This document shows, piece by piece, positions 8,574 to 15,965 of a stretch of DNA of 64,000 bases (the first letter of the stretch is position 1; each line of letters begins with the position of its first letter). The notes beneath the pieces are model-generated. The model saw only the letters and a program-made list of their open reading frames with translations, was not told the DNA's origin and did not search any database. The DNA is from CAWDDG01 sp963801065 (GTDB taxonomy: Bacteria; Actinomycetota; Actinomycetes; Jiangellales; Jiangellaceae). Made by a program: the position numbers and the translations under genes. The stretch spans positions 186,001-250,000 of the forward strand of contig CAWDDG010000005.1 of assembly GCA_963801065.1 (NCBI GenBank). The letters are read 5' to 3'.

Positions 8574-9810
8574 TACCGCATTCAACCGGGTCTTGTCGGT
8601 GCCGGGTACCTCGGTCAGTTCGGTGAGCTTCACCGATTCCGGGCTGGTGCTGGGGGTCCGGCGCCGCGCTCGCCGGCATCGCTGCCCGTGCGGCTGGTCG
8701 ACCGGGTTCCGCTACGACGTGTCCCGTCGGCGGTGGCGGCATCTGGACTTCGGCGCCACCCGGGTGTGGTTGGAGGCCGAGATTGCCCGGTTGGATTGCC
8801 GCCGCTGCGGGCGGGTGCGCACCGAGGAGGTGCCGTGGGCGCGGCCGGGTGCCCGGTGCACCCGGGACTTCGAGGACGTGATCGGCTGGCTGGCGCAGCG
8901 GATGGACAAGACCAGTGTGGCGCGGCTGCTGCGCTGCGCCTGGGAGACCGTGGACCGGGCGGTCAAACGGGTGGTGGCCGACCATCTCGATGACACCCGG
9001 CTGGATCGGTTGTACCGGATCGGGGTGGATGAGGTCTCCCACCGGCTCGGGCACCGGTACCTGACCGTGGTCGCCGACCATGACACCGGTCGGGTGGTGT
9101 GGGTGGCACGCGACCGCACCAAACAAGCCTTCGCCGGGTTCTTCGACGCCCTGGGTGAGCAACCCAGCGCGGCGCTGACCGCGGTCACCTGCGACGCCGC
9201 CGGCGCCTACCAGTCGGTGGCCCGGGCCCGGGCGGTCAACGCCACCATCTGTCTGGACCCGTTCCATGTGATCAAGTGGGCGAACGAGGCGTTGGACGCG
9301 TTCTACCGCAGCACCCCACCGCTGCCCACCCTCGACGATGTCGCCGGATGGAAGTCCGGGCAACGCCGCCGGCCGAACTGGCAGCGGCTGCGGGTCGCGT
9401 TGCGTACCGGCGGTGAACGCCTCGACGACCGACAACACGCCCTGATCACCGCGATGCGCCGGCACAGCCGACGACTGTGGCGGGCCTGGCAGCTCAAAGA
9501 GGAACTCCGCGAGCTCTACCACAGCACCGAACCGGCCGCCGCCCGGGCCAACCTCAAGAGCTGGATCACCGCAGCGCTGCGCAGCCGCATCGACCCCATG
9601 CAGACCCTGGCCCGCCGGCTCCGCAAGCACCTCGACGCCGTCATCGCCGCCGTCGAACTCGGACTGTCCAACTCCCGACTCGAAGGCATCAACACCAAGA
9701 TCAGAGTCATCCAACGCCGCGGCTACGGCCACCGAAACCCCGACACACTGACCGCGATGATCTACCTCTGCCTCGGCGGAATCAACATCCCCCTACCCAC
9801 ACAAACGTGA
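8563..9810 (+). mobile_element. ISL3 family transposase
   Basis: A 415-residue ISL3-type transposase, full length and open. An N-terminal zinc-binding region has HRCPCG and LDCRRCGRVRTEEVPW. It is followed by a helix-turn-helix region (RMDKTSVARLLRCAWETVDR). The DDE core has GVDEVSHRLGHRYLTVVADH, then TCDAAGAYQSVAR, and the final glutamate in SNSRLEGINTKIRVIQRRGYG. The DNA strand-transfer residues are all present, so it could be active. The element ends are not certain; the inverted repeats at 8390-8425 and 9795-9830 are candidates. Translation starts with GTG inside a hairpin. Confidence 0.88.
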
Positions 9811-9830
9811 GGAGAGAGACATGTGTTCGA
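9795..9830. repeat. Right arm of 36-bp imperfect inverted repeat
   Basis: Partner of 8390-8425. On the plus strand it reads like a gene leader: GGAGAGAG followed by GTG TTC GAG at 9823, matching the ATG TTC GAC start of the DUF222 gene. After a few codons (VFES) similarity ends and no DUF222 domain follows in the 135 bases before the next gene. Either it is the right end of the insertion sequence or a decapitated second DUF222 gene. Confidence 0.45.
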
Positions 9831-9965
9831 GTCTACCGGCACCCCCCGACACCGACCACGGCGAAACAAGCCCCGTGGACAACCAACGCGGCGGAATCCC
9901 CGGCCGAGCCAACTCGTCAAGAAACGGACATCAGCTGGTCAGTGCTCGGCCTGGGACGGGCAAAA

Positions 9966-10409
9966 TCAGATGTCGGGTGGCGTGCGGGAGGCGATGTCGT
10001 CTGGCGTGAGCTGCTCACGGATGGTCGAGATCGCCCACCGATGGCCGAAGGGGTCGACGAGGACGCCGTAGCGTTCGCCCCAGAACATCTCCTGCACCGG
10101 CATTTCGACCTCTGCGCCGGCCTCGACCGCCCGCCGGGCCACCGTGTCCACGTCGTCGACCTCGACCATGAGCATCACGGGAGATCCGCCGATGGTTGGT
10201 GGCGCCAGCGCGTTCAGGGATGGCGTCTCCTCGCTGATGAGCACTCTGCCCTGCCCGAGGGCGAGCTCAACGAACAGCACCGTTCCGTCGGGAATGGTGT
10301 TTCGAAACAGCTCGACCGCACCGAAGGCCCTCACGTAGAAGCCCACCGCCGCGTCGGTGTCCAGGACGAACAGATGCGGGGTCACCGCGACGGGTGGCAG
10401 GTCGCTCAC
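9966..10409 (-). CDS. VOC family protein (PhnB-like)
   Basis: A 147-residue VOC-fold protein with the paired beta-alpha-beta-beta-beta pattern: VTPHLFVLDTDAAVGFYVRA at the start and MFWGERYGVLVDPFGHRWAI near the end, the typical finish of PhnB-like members. Such proteins are metal-dependent lyases or dioxygenases, or bind drugs; the substrate is not predictable. The GTG start overlaps the stop of the PadR gene upstream (GTGA), so the two are translationally coupled and probably co-regulated. Confidence 0.82.
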   Translation of the reverse strand: MSDLPPVAVTPHLFVLDTDAAVGFYVRAFGAVELFRNTIPDGTVLFVELALGQGRVLISEETPSLNALAPPTIGGSPVMLMVEVDDVDTVARRAVEAGAEVEMPVQEMFWGERYGVLVDPFGHRWAISTIREQLTPDDIASRTPPDI

Positions 10410-10762
10410 ACTCGCCTCCGGCCTTTCGCCAGGCCGGCCCCGGACGCCGCCCGGGCGAGCCGGGTGAGGAGCTCGGCCTCGTCCTCAGCGGCATTCCGGC
10501 CGCGTTCGGTGAGCCGATAGTAGCGGCGCCGGGCATCGTGCGGGGCGTCCGGATCCTGACCCGCGATCTCCTCCACCAGCCCGTCGGCGAGCAACCGGGA
10601 GATCGTCCGGTACAAGGTGCCCGGCGGCAACCGGACCCTCCCGTCGGTGGTCTCCTCGGCGAACTGCATGACGGCGTACCCGTGTGCCTCGCCCGAGGCA
10701 AGCGCCAGCAGAACCAGGAACGCCGCCTGGGTAAGCGGCGACGGGGGGTTGACGGAACTCAC
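10406..10762 (-). CDS. PadR family transcriptional regulator
   Basis: A 118-residue PadR repressor. The winged helix runs LTQAAFLVLLALASGEAHGY, AVMQFAEETTDGRVRLPPGT, LYRTISRLLADGLVEE, then the wing RRRYYRLTERGR. GTG 10762 is chosen because a TATACT -10 box (10775-10770) ends 7 nt upstream, giving a leaderless mRNA, and because homologues begin near SSVNPPSPLT. It is coupled to the VOC gene downstream and divergent from a VOC remnant at 10844. Direct repeats between them are the likely operator. Confidence 0.82.
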   Translation of the reverse strand: MSSVNPPSPLTQAAFLVLLALASGEAHGYAVMQFAEETTDGRVRLPPGTLYRTISRLLADGLVEEIAGQDPDAPHDARRRYYRLTERGRNAAEDEAELLTRLARAASGAGLAKGRRRV

Positions 10763-10769
10763 GGGACGC

Positions 10770-10811
10770 AGTATAGAGTCCAGGCAGGGTATATCCAGAT
10801 CGGATGTATCC
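10770..10811. promoter_or_regulatory. PadR promoter and probable operator
   Basis: TATACT on the minus strand (10775-10770) is the PadR -10 box. GTATATCC at 10789-10796 and ATGTATCC at 10804-10811 form a direct repeat with 15-bp periodicity over the expected -35 region. PadR proteins often repress their own divergent promoters, so this is a plausible operator. Confidence 0.45.
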
Positions 10812-10843
10812 ACGACGGAAGTCCCCTTGGTAAGGAGGTCAGC

Positions 10844-10897
10844 GTGATCAGCGGAGTGAGCAAGGTGGTCATCGACGTCGACGACCAGGAGCGGGCC
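10844..10897 (+). pseudogene. 5' fragment of a VOC gene
   Basis: AAGGAGG is followed by GTG at 10844, and 18 codons read VISGVSKVVIDVDDQERA, the standard N-terminus of VOC proteins (compare MITNVSKVVVPVEDQQAA at 12311). After that the VOC sequence stops abruptly and inverted GlxA-like sequence begins. It was probably the divergent partner of the PadR gene before a rearrangement. Confidence 0.65.
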
Positions 10898-10905
10898 AAC
10901 CTTGG

Positions 10906-10995
10906 TCGCGGCCCGTCTGTCCAGAATGCCCGCGGCCGCGAGCGCGAAGGCGCCCCCGCAGAACGACGCCATCCGGGCTCCGCGACCGATACAGC
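10906..10995 (-). pseudogene. Internal fragment of a GlxA-like gene
   Basis: On the minus strand this encodes RGARMASFCGGAFALAAAG, then ILDRRAAT, nearly identical to the DJ-1-like core of the intact GlxA at 5.7-5.8 kb, and the DNA matches over about 85 bases with few changes. No start, stop or DNA-binding domain remains. It is inverted relative to the VOC fragment it abuts, so two breakpoints lie within 150 bp. Confidence 0.7.
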
Positions 10996-11086
10996 CGGTG
11001 GCAGGATCGTTACGGTTGCTGACTTTGTGCCGTCTCGCCGGCGCCATGCTCCCGTGCGACGCTGACGGTTCGGGACGAGGAGAGTC

Positions 11087-12217
11087 ATGGGCACCAACCT
11101 CATAGGCCCGCCGTCGGTCGCGGGCGTACCTGCGCCGCAGCCAAGGGGGCAGATAACGGGCCGCGAGCCCGCCAACGGCGTCGAGCTGCTGCATTTCGCC
11201 CAGACGCTATGTGCCTCTTCGAACCGCGCGGAGCTCGAGCACCGCTTCATCACGGGGTTCAGCCGGCTGTTCGATCTCCCGATGGGCGCGTTGTACACCG
11301 TCGACCCGTGGACCGGGCGGCAGTGTTGTGTCGCCTCGTGGGGGGTCAGCGACGGTTTCCTGGCGCGCTACGAGCGGGGCGGGCGGGAGCTGAACTGGCT
11401 GCAGGAGCACCTTGATGCCACCGGGCGCGCGGCCTACAACATGGCGCTGATGACATCGATGGACGAGTGGCTCGAGGACCCGCTCTACACGAAACTCAAG
11501 TACCTCCACGACATCCGCCATGAGGTCCAGGCGCCGGTCGTCAACCACGACGGAGTCATCGGGACGTTGCACTGCGGCACGAACGATGCCAGCCGCGGTT
11601 TCACCCCGTACGAGATACGACTGACCGAGGCGATCGGCCGCGTGACCGGCACCGTGATCGAGGGGATCGATTCCAGGGGAAACCTGGAACGTGAGCGTGA
11701 CCAGGCCGTCCTCGCCCTCGAACATGCCGGGACCCCGGTGGTGATCACCAATCCGGCCGACCCCGAACCGCGTCTCAACAACGCCGCCCGTCACCTGCTG
11801 GCCGAGGTGGTGGATGCAGAACGCGCACTGCACCGGGTGATCGCCCGTCCCGGCGCCGACCGAGGATTCTCTCGCCACATCGACGTCGAGTTGGCGGAAG
11901 GCGGCACCGGGCTGCTGCACGGCTACTCCAGCCACACCCGCGCCCAGAGCGGCGCCCTGATCACGGTGCTGGAGCTCCAGCGCGATCAGGCCGAGATCTC
12001 CGTCGAGACCCTGACGGCGCTCACCCCCCGCGAGCGGGAGGTGGCACTGATGGTCGTCGACGGCCGCTCCGACCGCGAGATCGCCGAACGCTTGTACCTG
12101 AGCCACCACACAGTCAGCCAGTACGTCAAACGCATCTACCGCAAACTGGACGTGGGGTCGCGCGTCGCGCTGACCCGCCTGCTGCTCGATCTCCGCGACT
12201 CCAGGCTGCGAGGTTGA
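11087..12217 (+). CDS. GAF domain LuxR family regulator
   Basis: A 376-residue regulator. Residues 35-200 resemble a GAF sensor domain (HRFITGFSRLFDLPMGALYT; VQAPVVNHDGVIGTLHCGTN). A short linker and second sensory region follow. The last 65 residues are a LuxR/NarL helix-turn-helix: LTALTPREREVALMVVDGRS, DREIAERLYLSHHTVSQYVK, RIYRKLDVGSRVALTRLLL. A GGAG site lies 5-8 nt before the ATG. It probably responds to a small molecule and may act on the VOC/ATP-grasp genes downstream. Confidence 0.83.
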   Translation: MGTNLIGPPSVAGVPAPQPRGQITGREPANGVELLHFAQTLCASSNRAELEHRFITGFSRLFDLPMGALYTVDPWTGRQCCVASWGVSDGFLARYERGGRELNWLQEHLDATGRAAYNMALMTSMDEWLEDPLYTKLKYLHDIRHEVQAPVVNHDGVIGTLHCGTNDASRGFTPYEIRLTEAIGRVTGTVIEGIDSRGNLERERDQAVLALEHAGTPVVITNPADPEPRLNNAARHLLAEVVDAERALHRVIARPGADRGFSRHIDVELAEGGTGLLHGYSSHTRAQSGALITVLELQRDQAEISVETLTALTPREREVALMVVDGRSDREIAERLYLSHHTVSQYVKRIYRKLDVGSRVALTRLLLDLRDSRLRG

Positions 12218-12220
12218 GCG

Positions 12221-12245
12221 ATTCGTTCAAGACCCGTGTGAACCG
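12221..12245. promoter_or_regulatory. Half-site resembling the palindrome at 17111
   Basis: ATTCGTTCAAGA at 12221-12232 matches the left half of the 25-bp palindrome at 17111-17135 in 11 of 12 positions; the right half (GTGTGAAC) is only partly kept. It lies 65-90 bp upstream of the VOC gene, in its promoter region. Confidence 0.3.
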
Positions 12246-12310
12246 GCCCGTCACGATCGGGTCATCGACTGGTCGCCCGGTGCCACGCCTCGCACGGGAG
12301 GGAAGCAAGA

Positions 12311-12721
12311 ATGATCACCAACGTCTCCAAGGTCGTGGTGCCGGTCGAGGACCAGCAGGCTGCGCTGGAGTTCTGGACCACCACGATGGGATTCAGCGTC
12401 GTCCGCGACGACACCTACGGCGACGAACGCTGGATCGAGGTCAAGCCACCCCGCCAAGACCTGCTGCTGGTGTTGAGCCCGCGGCAGCCCGACGAGCCAC
12501 GACGCGCGGTCCCGGATCGGCTGCCACATTCGGACCTGTTCTTCAACTGTGCCGACATCGAGCAGACGCACGCAGAACTCAGGCAGCGCGGCGTGAAGTT
12601 CCCACTACCGCCGTCCAGGCAGCCCTTCGGTTGGTGGGCGCTGTTCGAGGACAACGAAGGCACCCGCTACGCCTTGAGCCAATGGGACGACCACCGCCCC
12701 CAGCACGCTGACCATGCCTGA
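12311..12721 (+). CDS. VOC family protein (glyoxalase-like)
   Basis: A 136-residue VOC protein. It starts MITNVSKVVVPVEDQQAALE and has the first-repeat strand FWTTTMGFSVVRDD, then HSDLFFNCADIEQTHAELRQ and the closing EDNEGTRYALSQW. It is a single-domain glyoxalase/dioxygenase-fold protein with unknown substrate. GGAGGGAAGCAAG precedes the ATG. The stop overlaps the next start by 8 nt, so it is co-translated with the ATP-grasp gene. Confidence 0.83.
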   Translation: MITNVSKVVVPVEDQQAALEFWTTTMGFSVVRDDTYGDERWIEVKPPRQDLLLVLSPRQPDEPRRAVPDRLPHSDLFFNCADIEQTHAELRQRGVKFPLPPSRQPFGWWALFEDNEGTRYALSQWDDHRPQHADHA

Positions 12722-13658
12722 CGAGATCGCGCCGCTGGTTGCGCTCGCCACCTGTGCGCAGGTGCCCGACCTTGACCAGGACACCCGAATCCTGCTGCCT
12801 CCCTTGGCCGAGGCCGGAGTCGACGCCCGCCCCGAGGTATGGGACCACCCCCGCGTCGACTGGGCCCGGTACGACCTCACCGTCATCCGCAGCTGCTGGG
12901 ACTATCACGAGAACCGCGACCAGTTTGTCGCCTGGGCCACGGCAGTTGATGGCTTGGCCAATCCAGCCACCGTGGTGGCCTGGAACACCGACAAGCACTA
13001 CCTCACCGAGCTGGCCGCGCAAGGAATCCCGGTTGTACCGACCACCTGGCTCGAACCCGATCGCGATGCCGAGCTGCCGAAGGGTGGCCGCTGGGTGCTC
13101 AAGCCCGCGGTCAGCCTCGCCGGTCTCGACACGGGCGTCTACGACGCCGGACGACCAGACCAGCGGGCGCCCATGCGCACCCATGCCGACCGTCTGCTCG
13201 CTGCCGGACGAGCGGTCATGCTGCAGCCCTACCAAGCGGCGATCGAGCGGGAAGGCGAGACATCGCTGATCTTCATCGAGGGTCGACTCTGCCACACGGT
13301 GGGCCGCTCCGCGGCATTGACCGGCCCAGACGACGGCGCCGACCACCGCTTCACCCCAGCACCGGGCCAGCGCGTACGGCCGCTGGTGCCAGAGGCAGCG
13401 CACGTGAGGCTGGCCGAACGTGTCCTCGACCTGGTTCCAGACTCCAGCGAGCTGCTCTACGCCCGGATCGACCTCGTTAGTGACCCGCACGGAACTGCCC
13501 AACTGATGGAGGTCGAGCTCATCGAACCTCAGCTGTTCCTTTCCCACTCCCCACTGACAACGACGCGCATGGCCCGAGCGATCGCAGCACGGGCGGCGGC
13601 CGCGCGCTACTCCCGGGTGGTGTCAGCGCTCCAGGACCCCGCGAGGGAGAACGAATGA
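12714..13658 (+). CDS. ATP-grasp ligase of the DcsG-like type
   Basis: A 314-residue ATP-grasp protein. The N-terminal lobe has VALATCAQVPDLDQDTRILL and YDLTVIRSCWDYHENRDQF, a pattern shared with DcsG-like ligases (DcsG closes O-ureido-D-serine to cycloserine). The ATP-grasp core has KGGRWVLKPAVSLAGLDTG and MLQPYQAAIEREGETSLIFI, and the metal-binding end is LMEVELIEPQLF. It would use ATP to activate a carboxylate for amide or ring formation. No other cycloserine genes are nearby, so the substrate is open. Translation is coupled to the VOC gene by an 8-nt overlap. Confidence 0.75.
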   Translation: MPDEIAPLVALATCAQVPDLDQDTRILLPPLAEAGVDARPEVWDHPRVDWARYDLTVIRSCWDYHENRDQFVAWATAVDGLANPATVVAWNTDKHYLTELAAQGIPVVPTTWLEPDRDAELPKGGRWVLKPAVSLAGLDTGVYDAGRPDQRAPMRTHADRLLAAGRAVMLQPYQAAIEREGETSLIFIEGRLCHTVGRSAALTGPDDGADHRFTPAPGQRVRPLVPEAAHVRLAERVLDLVPDSSELLYARIDLVSDPHGTAQLMEVELIEPQLFLSHSPLTTTRMARAIAARAAAARYSRVVSALQDPARENE

Positions 13659-13673
13659 CGAAATGACGTCGGG

Positions 13674-14345
13674 GTGGAGGTCGACTTGGGCTCTTCGGCG
13701 CAACGGTTGCCGTCTGACGGGGTGCTGGTTGCCCGGTTGCGGGACGGGGATGAGGCCGGGTTCGGGTTGCTGGTGGATGCGTGGTCGGGTGGGATGCTGC
13801 GGTTGGCTCGTTCGTTCGTGTCGACCGACGATTCGGCCGCCGAGGTGGTGCAGGAGACCTGGCTGGCGGTCATCGAGGGCGTCGGGGGGTTCGAGGGTCG
13901 GTCCTCGCTTCGGACCTGGGTGTACCGGATCCTGGTCAACACCGCCAAGCGCCGGGGCGTGCGGGAGAGCCGCAGCGTGCCGTGGAGCAGCCTGCTCCCG
14001 GCCGGCGAGGACGACGGCCCGACCGTCGATCCGGGCCGGTTCCGCGGCGCCGGCGAACCGTATGCGGGGCACTGGCGGGAGTTCCCGGCGCGGTGGCCCT
14101 CGCCGGAGCAGCAGACGCTGACCGGCGAGGTCCGCACCCAGCTGGCCGCCGCGCTGGCCCAGCTGCCGGCTCGGCAGCGGATCGTGATCACCCTGCGCGA
14201 CGTGCAGGGCTACGGCTCGGACGAGGTGAGCTCGATACTGGAGATCTCGGCGGCCAACCAGCGGGTGCTGCTGCACCGGGCCCGCGCATTCGTCCGCAGC
14301 CGACTCGAGGACTACTTCGCGACGGTCGGGACGGAGAGCGAATGA
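13674..14345 (+). CDS. ECF (sigma-70 family) RNA polymerase sigma factor
   Basis: A 223-residue ECF sigma factor. Region 2 is ARLRDGDEAGFGLLVDAWSG and AAEVVQETWLAVIEGVGGFE, with SSLRTWVYRILVNTAKRRG. Region 4 is LPARQRIVITLRDVQGYGSD, EVSSILEISAANQRVLLHRA. A linker of about 60 residues (RSVPWSSLLPAGEDD...) separates them, typical of a group partnered with zf-HC2 anti-sigma factors. The start may be GTG 13674 or slightly further in. The anti-sigma gene that should follow is broken by an MFS transporter. Confidence 0.87.
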   Translation: MEVDLGSSAQRLPSDGVLVARLRDGDEAGFGLLVDAWSGGMLRLARSFVSTDDSAAEVVQETWLAVIEGVGGFEGRSSLRTWVYRILVNTAKRRGVRESRSVPWSSLLPAGEDDGPTVDPGRFRGAGEPYAGHWREFPARWPSPEQQTLTGEVRTQLAAALAQLPARQRIVITLRDVQGYGSDEVSSILEISAANQRVLLHRARAFVRSRLEDYFATVGTESE

Positions 14346-14360
14346 CGGGGCGGTGACGTC

Positions 14361-14384
14361 GTGAGCGACCTCAACCGCGTGTAA
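14361..14384 (+). pseudogene. Stub of the original anti-sigma gene start
   Basis: GTG AGC GAC CTC AAC CGC GTG TAA encodes MSDLNRV and stops. The same sequence with GTC and ACC recurs at 15720-15734, where it leads in frame into the anti-sigma domain (VSDLTCAEFVELG). Similarity between the two copies extends about 15 bases upstream. The stub therefore looks like the original start of the anti-sigma gene, cut off by insertion of the MFS gene. Confidence 0.55.
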
Positions 14385-14414
14385 CGCTGGCGCTGGCAGT
14401 GACACTGAACCGGC

Positions 14415-15956
14415 ATGGCCCGTCGGACGCAGGTGGCAGTCAAGCCGGGAAGAGCGCAGCCCAAGTCCTCGTTGCAGAGGCGGCTGCTGCCGCTGCACAT
14501 CGCGGTGTCGCTCCAAGGGTTCCTGCTGTGGGTGCCGGTGGAGAAGCTGTTCATGAGCGACATCGGCTTCGACCCGGCAAGCGTCGGTGTCATGGCGGCC
14601 GCCTACGCCGCAGTCGTGCCGATCATCGAGATACCGTCCGGGATTCTCGCCGACCGGTGGAGCAGAAGAGGCGTTCTGGTCATCTCGAGCGTCGCGCTGA
14701 TGCTGTGCTCTCTGATCGGGGGACTCAGCAACAACGTGGCCACCTACATCGTCAGCGCCCTCGTTCTCGGCGTCTACTTCGCGATGTACTCGGGAACGTT
14801 GGACGCTGTCGTCTACGACACAGTGCTCGAAGAGACCGGCGACAGCGAGGCCTTCGAGAAGCGTATCGGCAGGGTTCGGCTCGTAGAGAGCATCGCGCTG
14901 GTCTCGAGCGCGCTGCTTGGCGGCTGGCTTGCCAGCCTTGCAACACCTCGACTGATGTACTTCCTCACCGTGCCGCTTGCCGCACTGTCCATCGTTGCCT
15001 ATCTCAGATTCCGCGAACCGCAGCTACACAAGACCGAAGAGGCCACCTCGCTGCGGAGCCACCTCGCAGTGACCTATCGGACCCTCACCCAGCGCGGACG
15101 GCTGCTGCCGATCATCGGCCTCGCGGTGCTGACCTCGCTCATCCTGCAGGTGATCTTCGAGTTCGGTCCATTGTGGCTGGTCGCACTGGCGGTCCCAGCC
15201 GTGCTGTACGGACCGTACTGGGCCGCTCTGACGTCGACGCTCGGGCTAGGCGGGTTGCTCGCCGGGAGGTTCCGGCTCAACCGGCCTGGGACGCTGGGCG
15301 TCGTCGTCGGGCTGATGCTCCTGGCCAGCCTCGTGCTAACCAGGCGGACCGGCGTGGTCGTCCTCACGATCGCGCAGGTCGTTCTCGCACTGCTGATAGT
15401 GATGGCGAGCATCCACGTCACCCGGTTGCTGCACGACACTGTGCCGTCGACAATCCGGTCCGGAGTGGCCTCTGGCGTCGGTGCGATCTCCTGGATCGCG
15501 TTCCTCCCGTCCGCCCTCGTCTTCGGCATCGTGAGCAAGCAGAGTGGCGTACACACCGCCGGTTGGATGATCACCGCCGTGACCGTATTTGCCGGCGTCC
15601 TGCTGTTCACGATGGCACTCAGAGGCCGCACCGAACCTGCGGGCGCCCCTGAGACTGCACCCGAGACGCGGTCCAGCGATCGGGGCCACGCGTGGAACCT
15701 GCATGGAAGCGGCGATCTCGTCAGCGACCTCACCTGTGCCGAGTTCGTCGAGCTCGGCACAGCCTTCCTCGACGGCACCCTCGACCCGATAACCGAACGC
15801 CGCCTCGTCGACCACATCCCGAATTGCGATGGCTGCGAGCGATATCTCGATCAATTCCGGCAGACCATCCGAACACTCGGCAACCTACCCGCGCAGAGCC
15901 TCGGGAGCGAGAATCGGGAAGTGGTGATGACCGCGTTCCGCGACTTGCTCCGCTGA
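14415..15956 (+). CDS. MFS transporter fused to a zf-HC2 anti-sigma domain
   Basis: A 513-residue fusion. Residues 20-400 are an MFS transporter: LHIAVSLQGFLLWVPVEKLF as TM1, the loop 2-3 motif GILADRWSRRGVLVIS, and about 12 helices in all, the last being TAVTVFAGVLLFTMALRG. A hydrophilic linker follows. The last 78 residues are a zinc-binding anti-sigma domain, TCAEFVELGTAFLDGTLDP then VDHIPNCDGCERYLDQFRQT, with the HxxxCxxC motif. The domain probably binds the ECF sigma encoded 70 nt upstream. MFS transporters do not normally carry this tail. The direct repeat at 14361 and 15720 suggests that the MFS gene entered the anti-sigma gene. Confidence 0.8.
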   Translation: MARRTQVAVKPGRAQPKSSLQRRLLPLHIAVSLQGFLLWVPVEKLFMSDIGFDPASVGVMAAAYAAVVPIIEIPSGILADRWSRRGVLVISSVALMLCSLIGGLSNNVATYIVSALVLGVYFAMYSGTLDAVVYDTVLEETGDSEAFEKRIGRVRLVESIALVSSALLGGWLASLATPRLMYFLTVPLAALSIVAYLRFREPQLHKTEEATSLRSHLAVTYRTLTQRGRLLPIIGLAVLTSLILQVIFEFGPLWLVALAVPAVLYGPYWAALTSTLGLGGLLAGRFRLNRPGTLGVVVGLMLLASLVLTRRTGVVVLTIAQVVLALLIVMASIHVTRLLHDTVPSTIRSGVASGVGAISWIAFLPSALVFGIVSKQSGVHTAGWMITAVTVFAGVLLFTMALRGRTEPAGAPETAPETRSSDRGHAWNLHGSGDLVSDLTCAEFVELGTAFLDGTLDPITERRLVDHIPNCDGCERYLDQFRQTIRTLGNLPAQSLGSENREVVMTAFRDLLR

Positions 15957-15965
15957 CCACGCGAT

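Noticed and set aside
7444..9732. A 762-codon open frame on the minus strand covering the DUF222 N-terminal half and the whole region opposite the transposase
   Set aside because: Only the part from ATG 8397 downward is coding (DUF222). The part opposite the transposase has no domain features and is antisense of a confident ISL3 gene.
12714..13658. A cycloserine biosynthesis cluster around the DcsG-like gene
   Set aside because: None of the other expected genes (serine acetyltransferase-like, arginase-like, heme protein, racemase) is in the neighbourhood; only the ligase family resembles the pathway.
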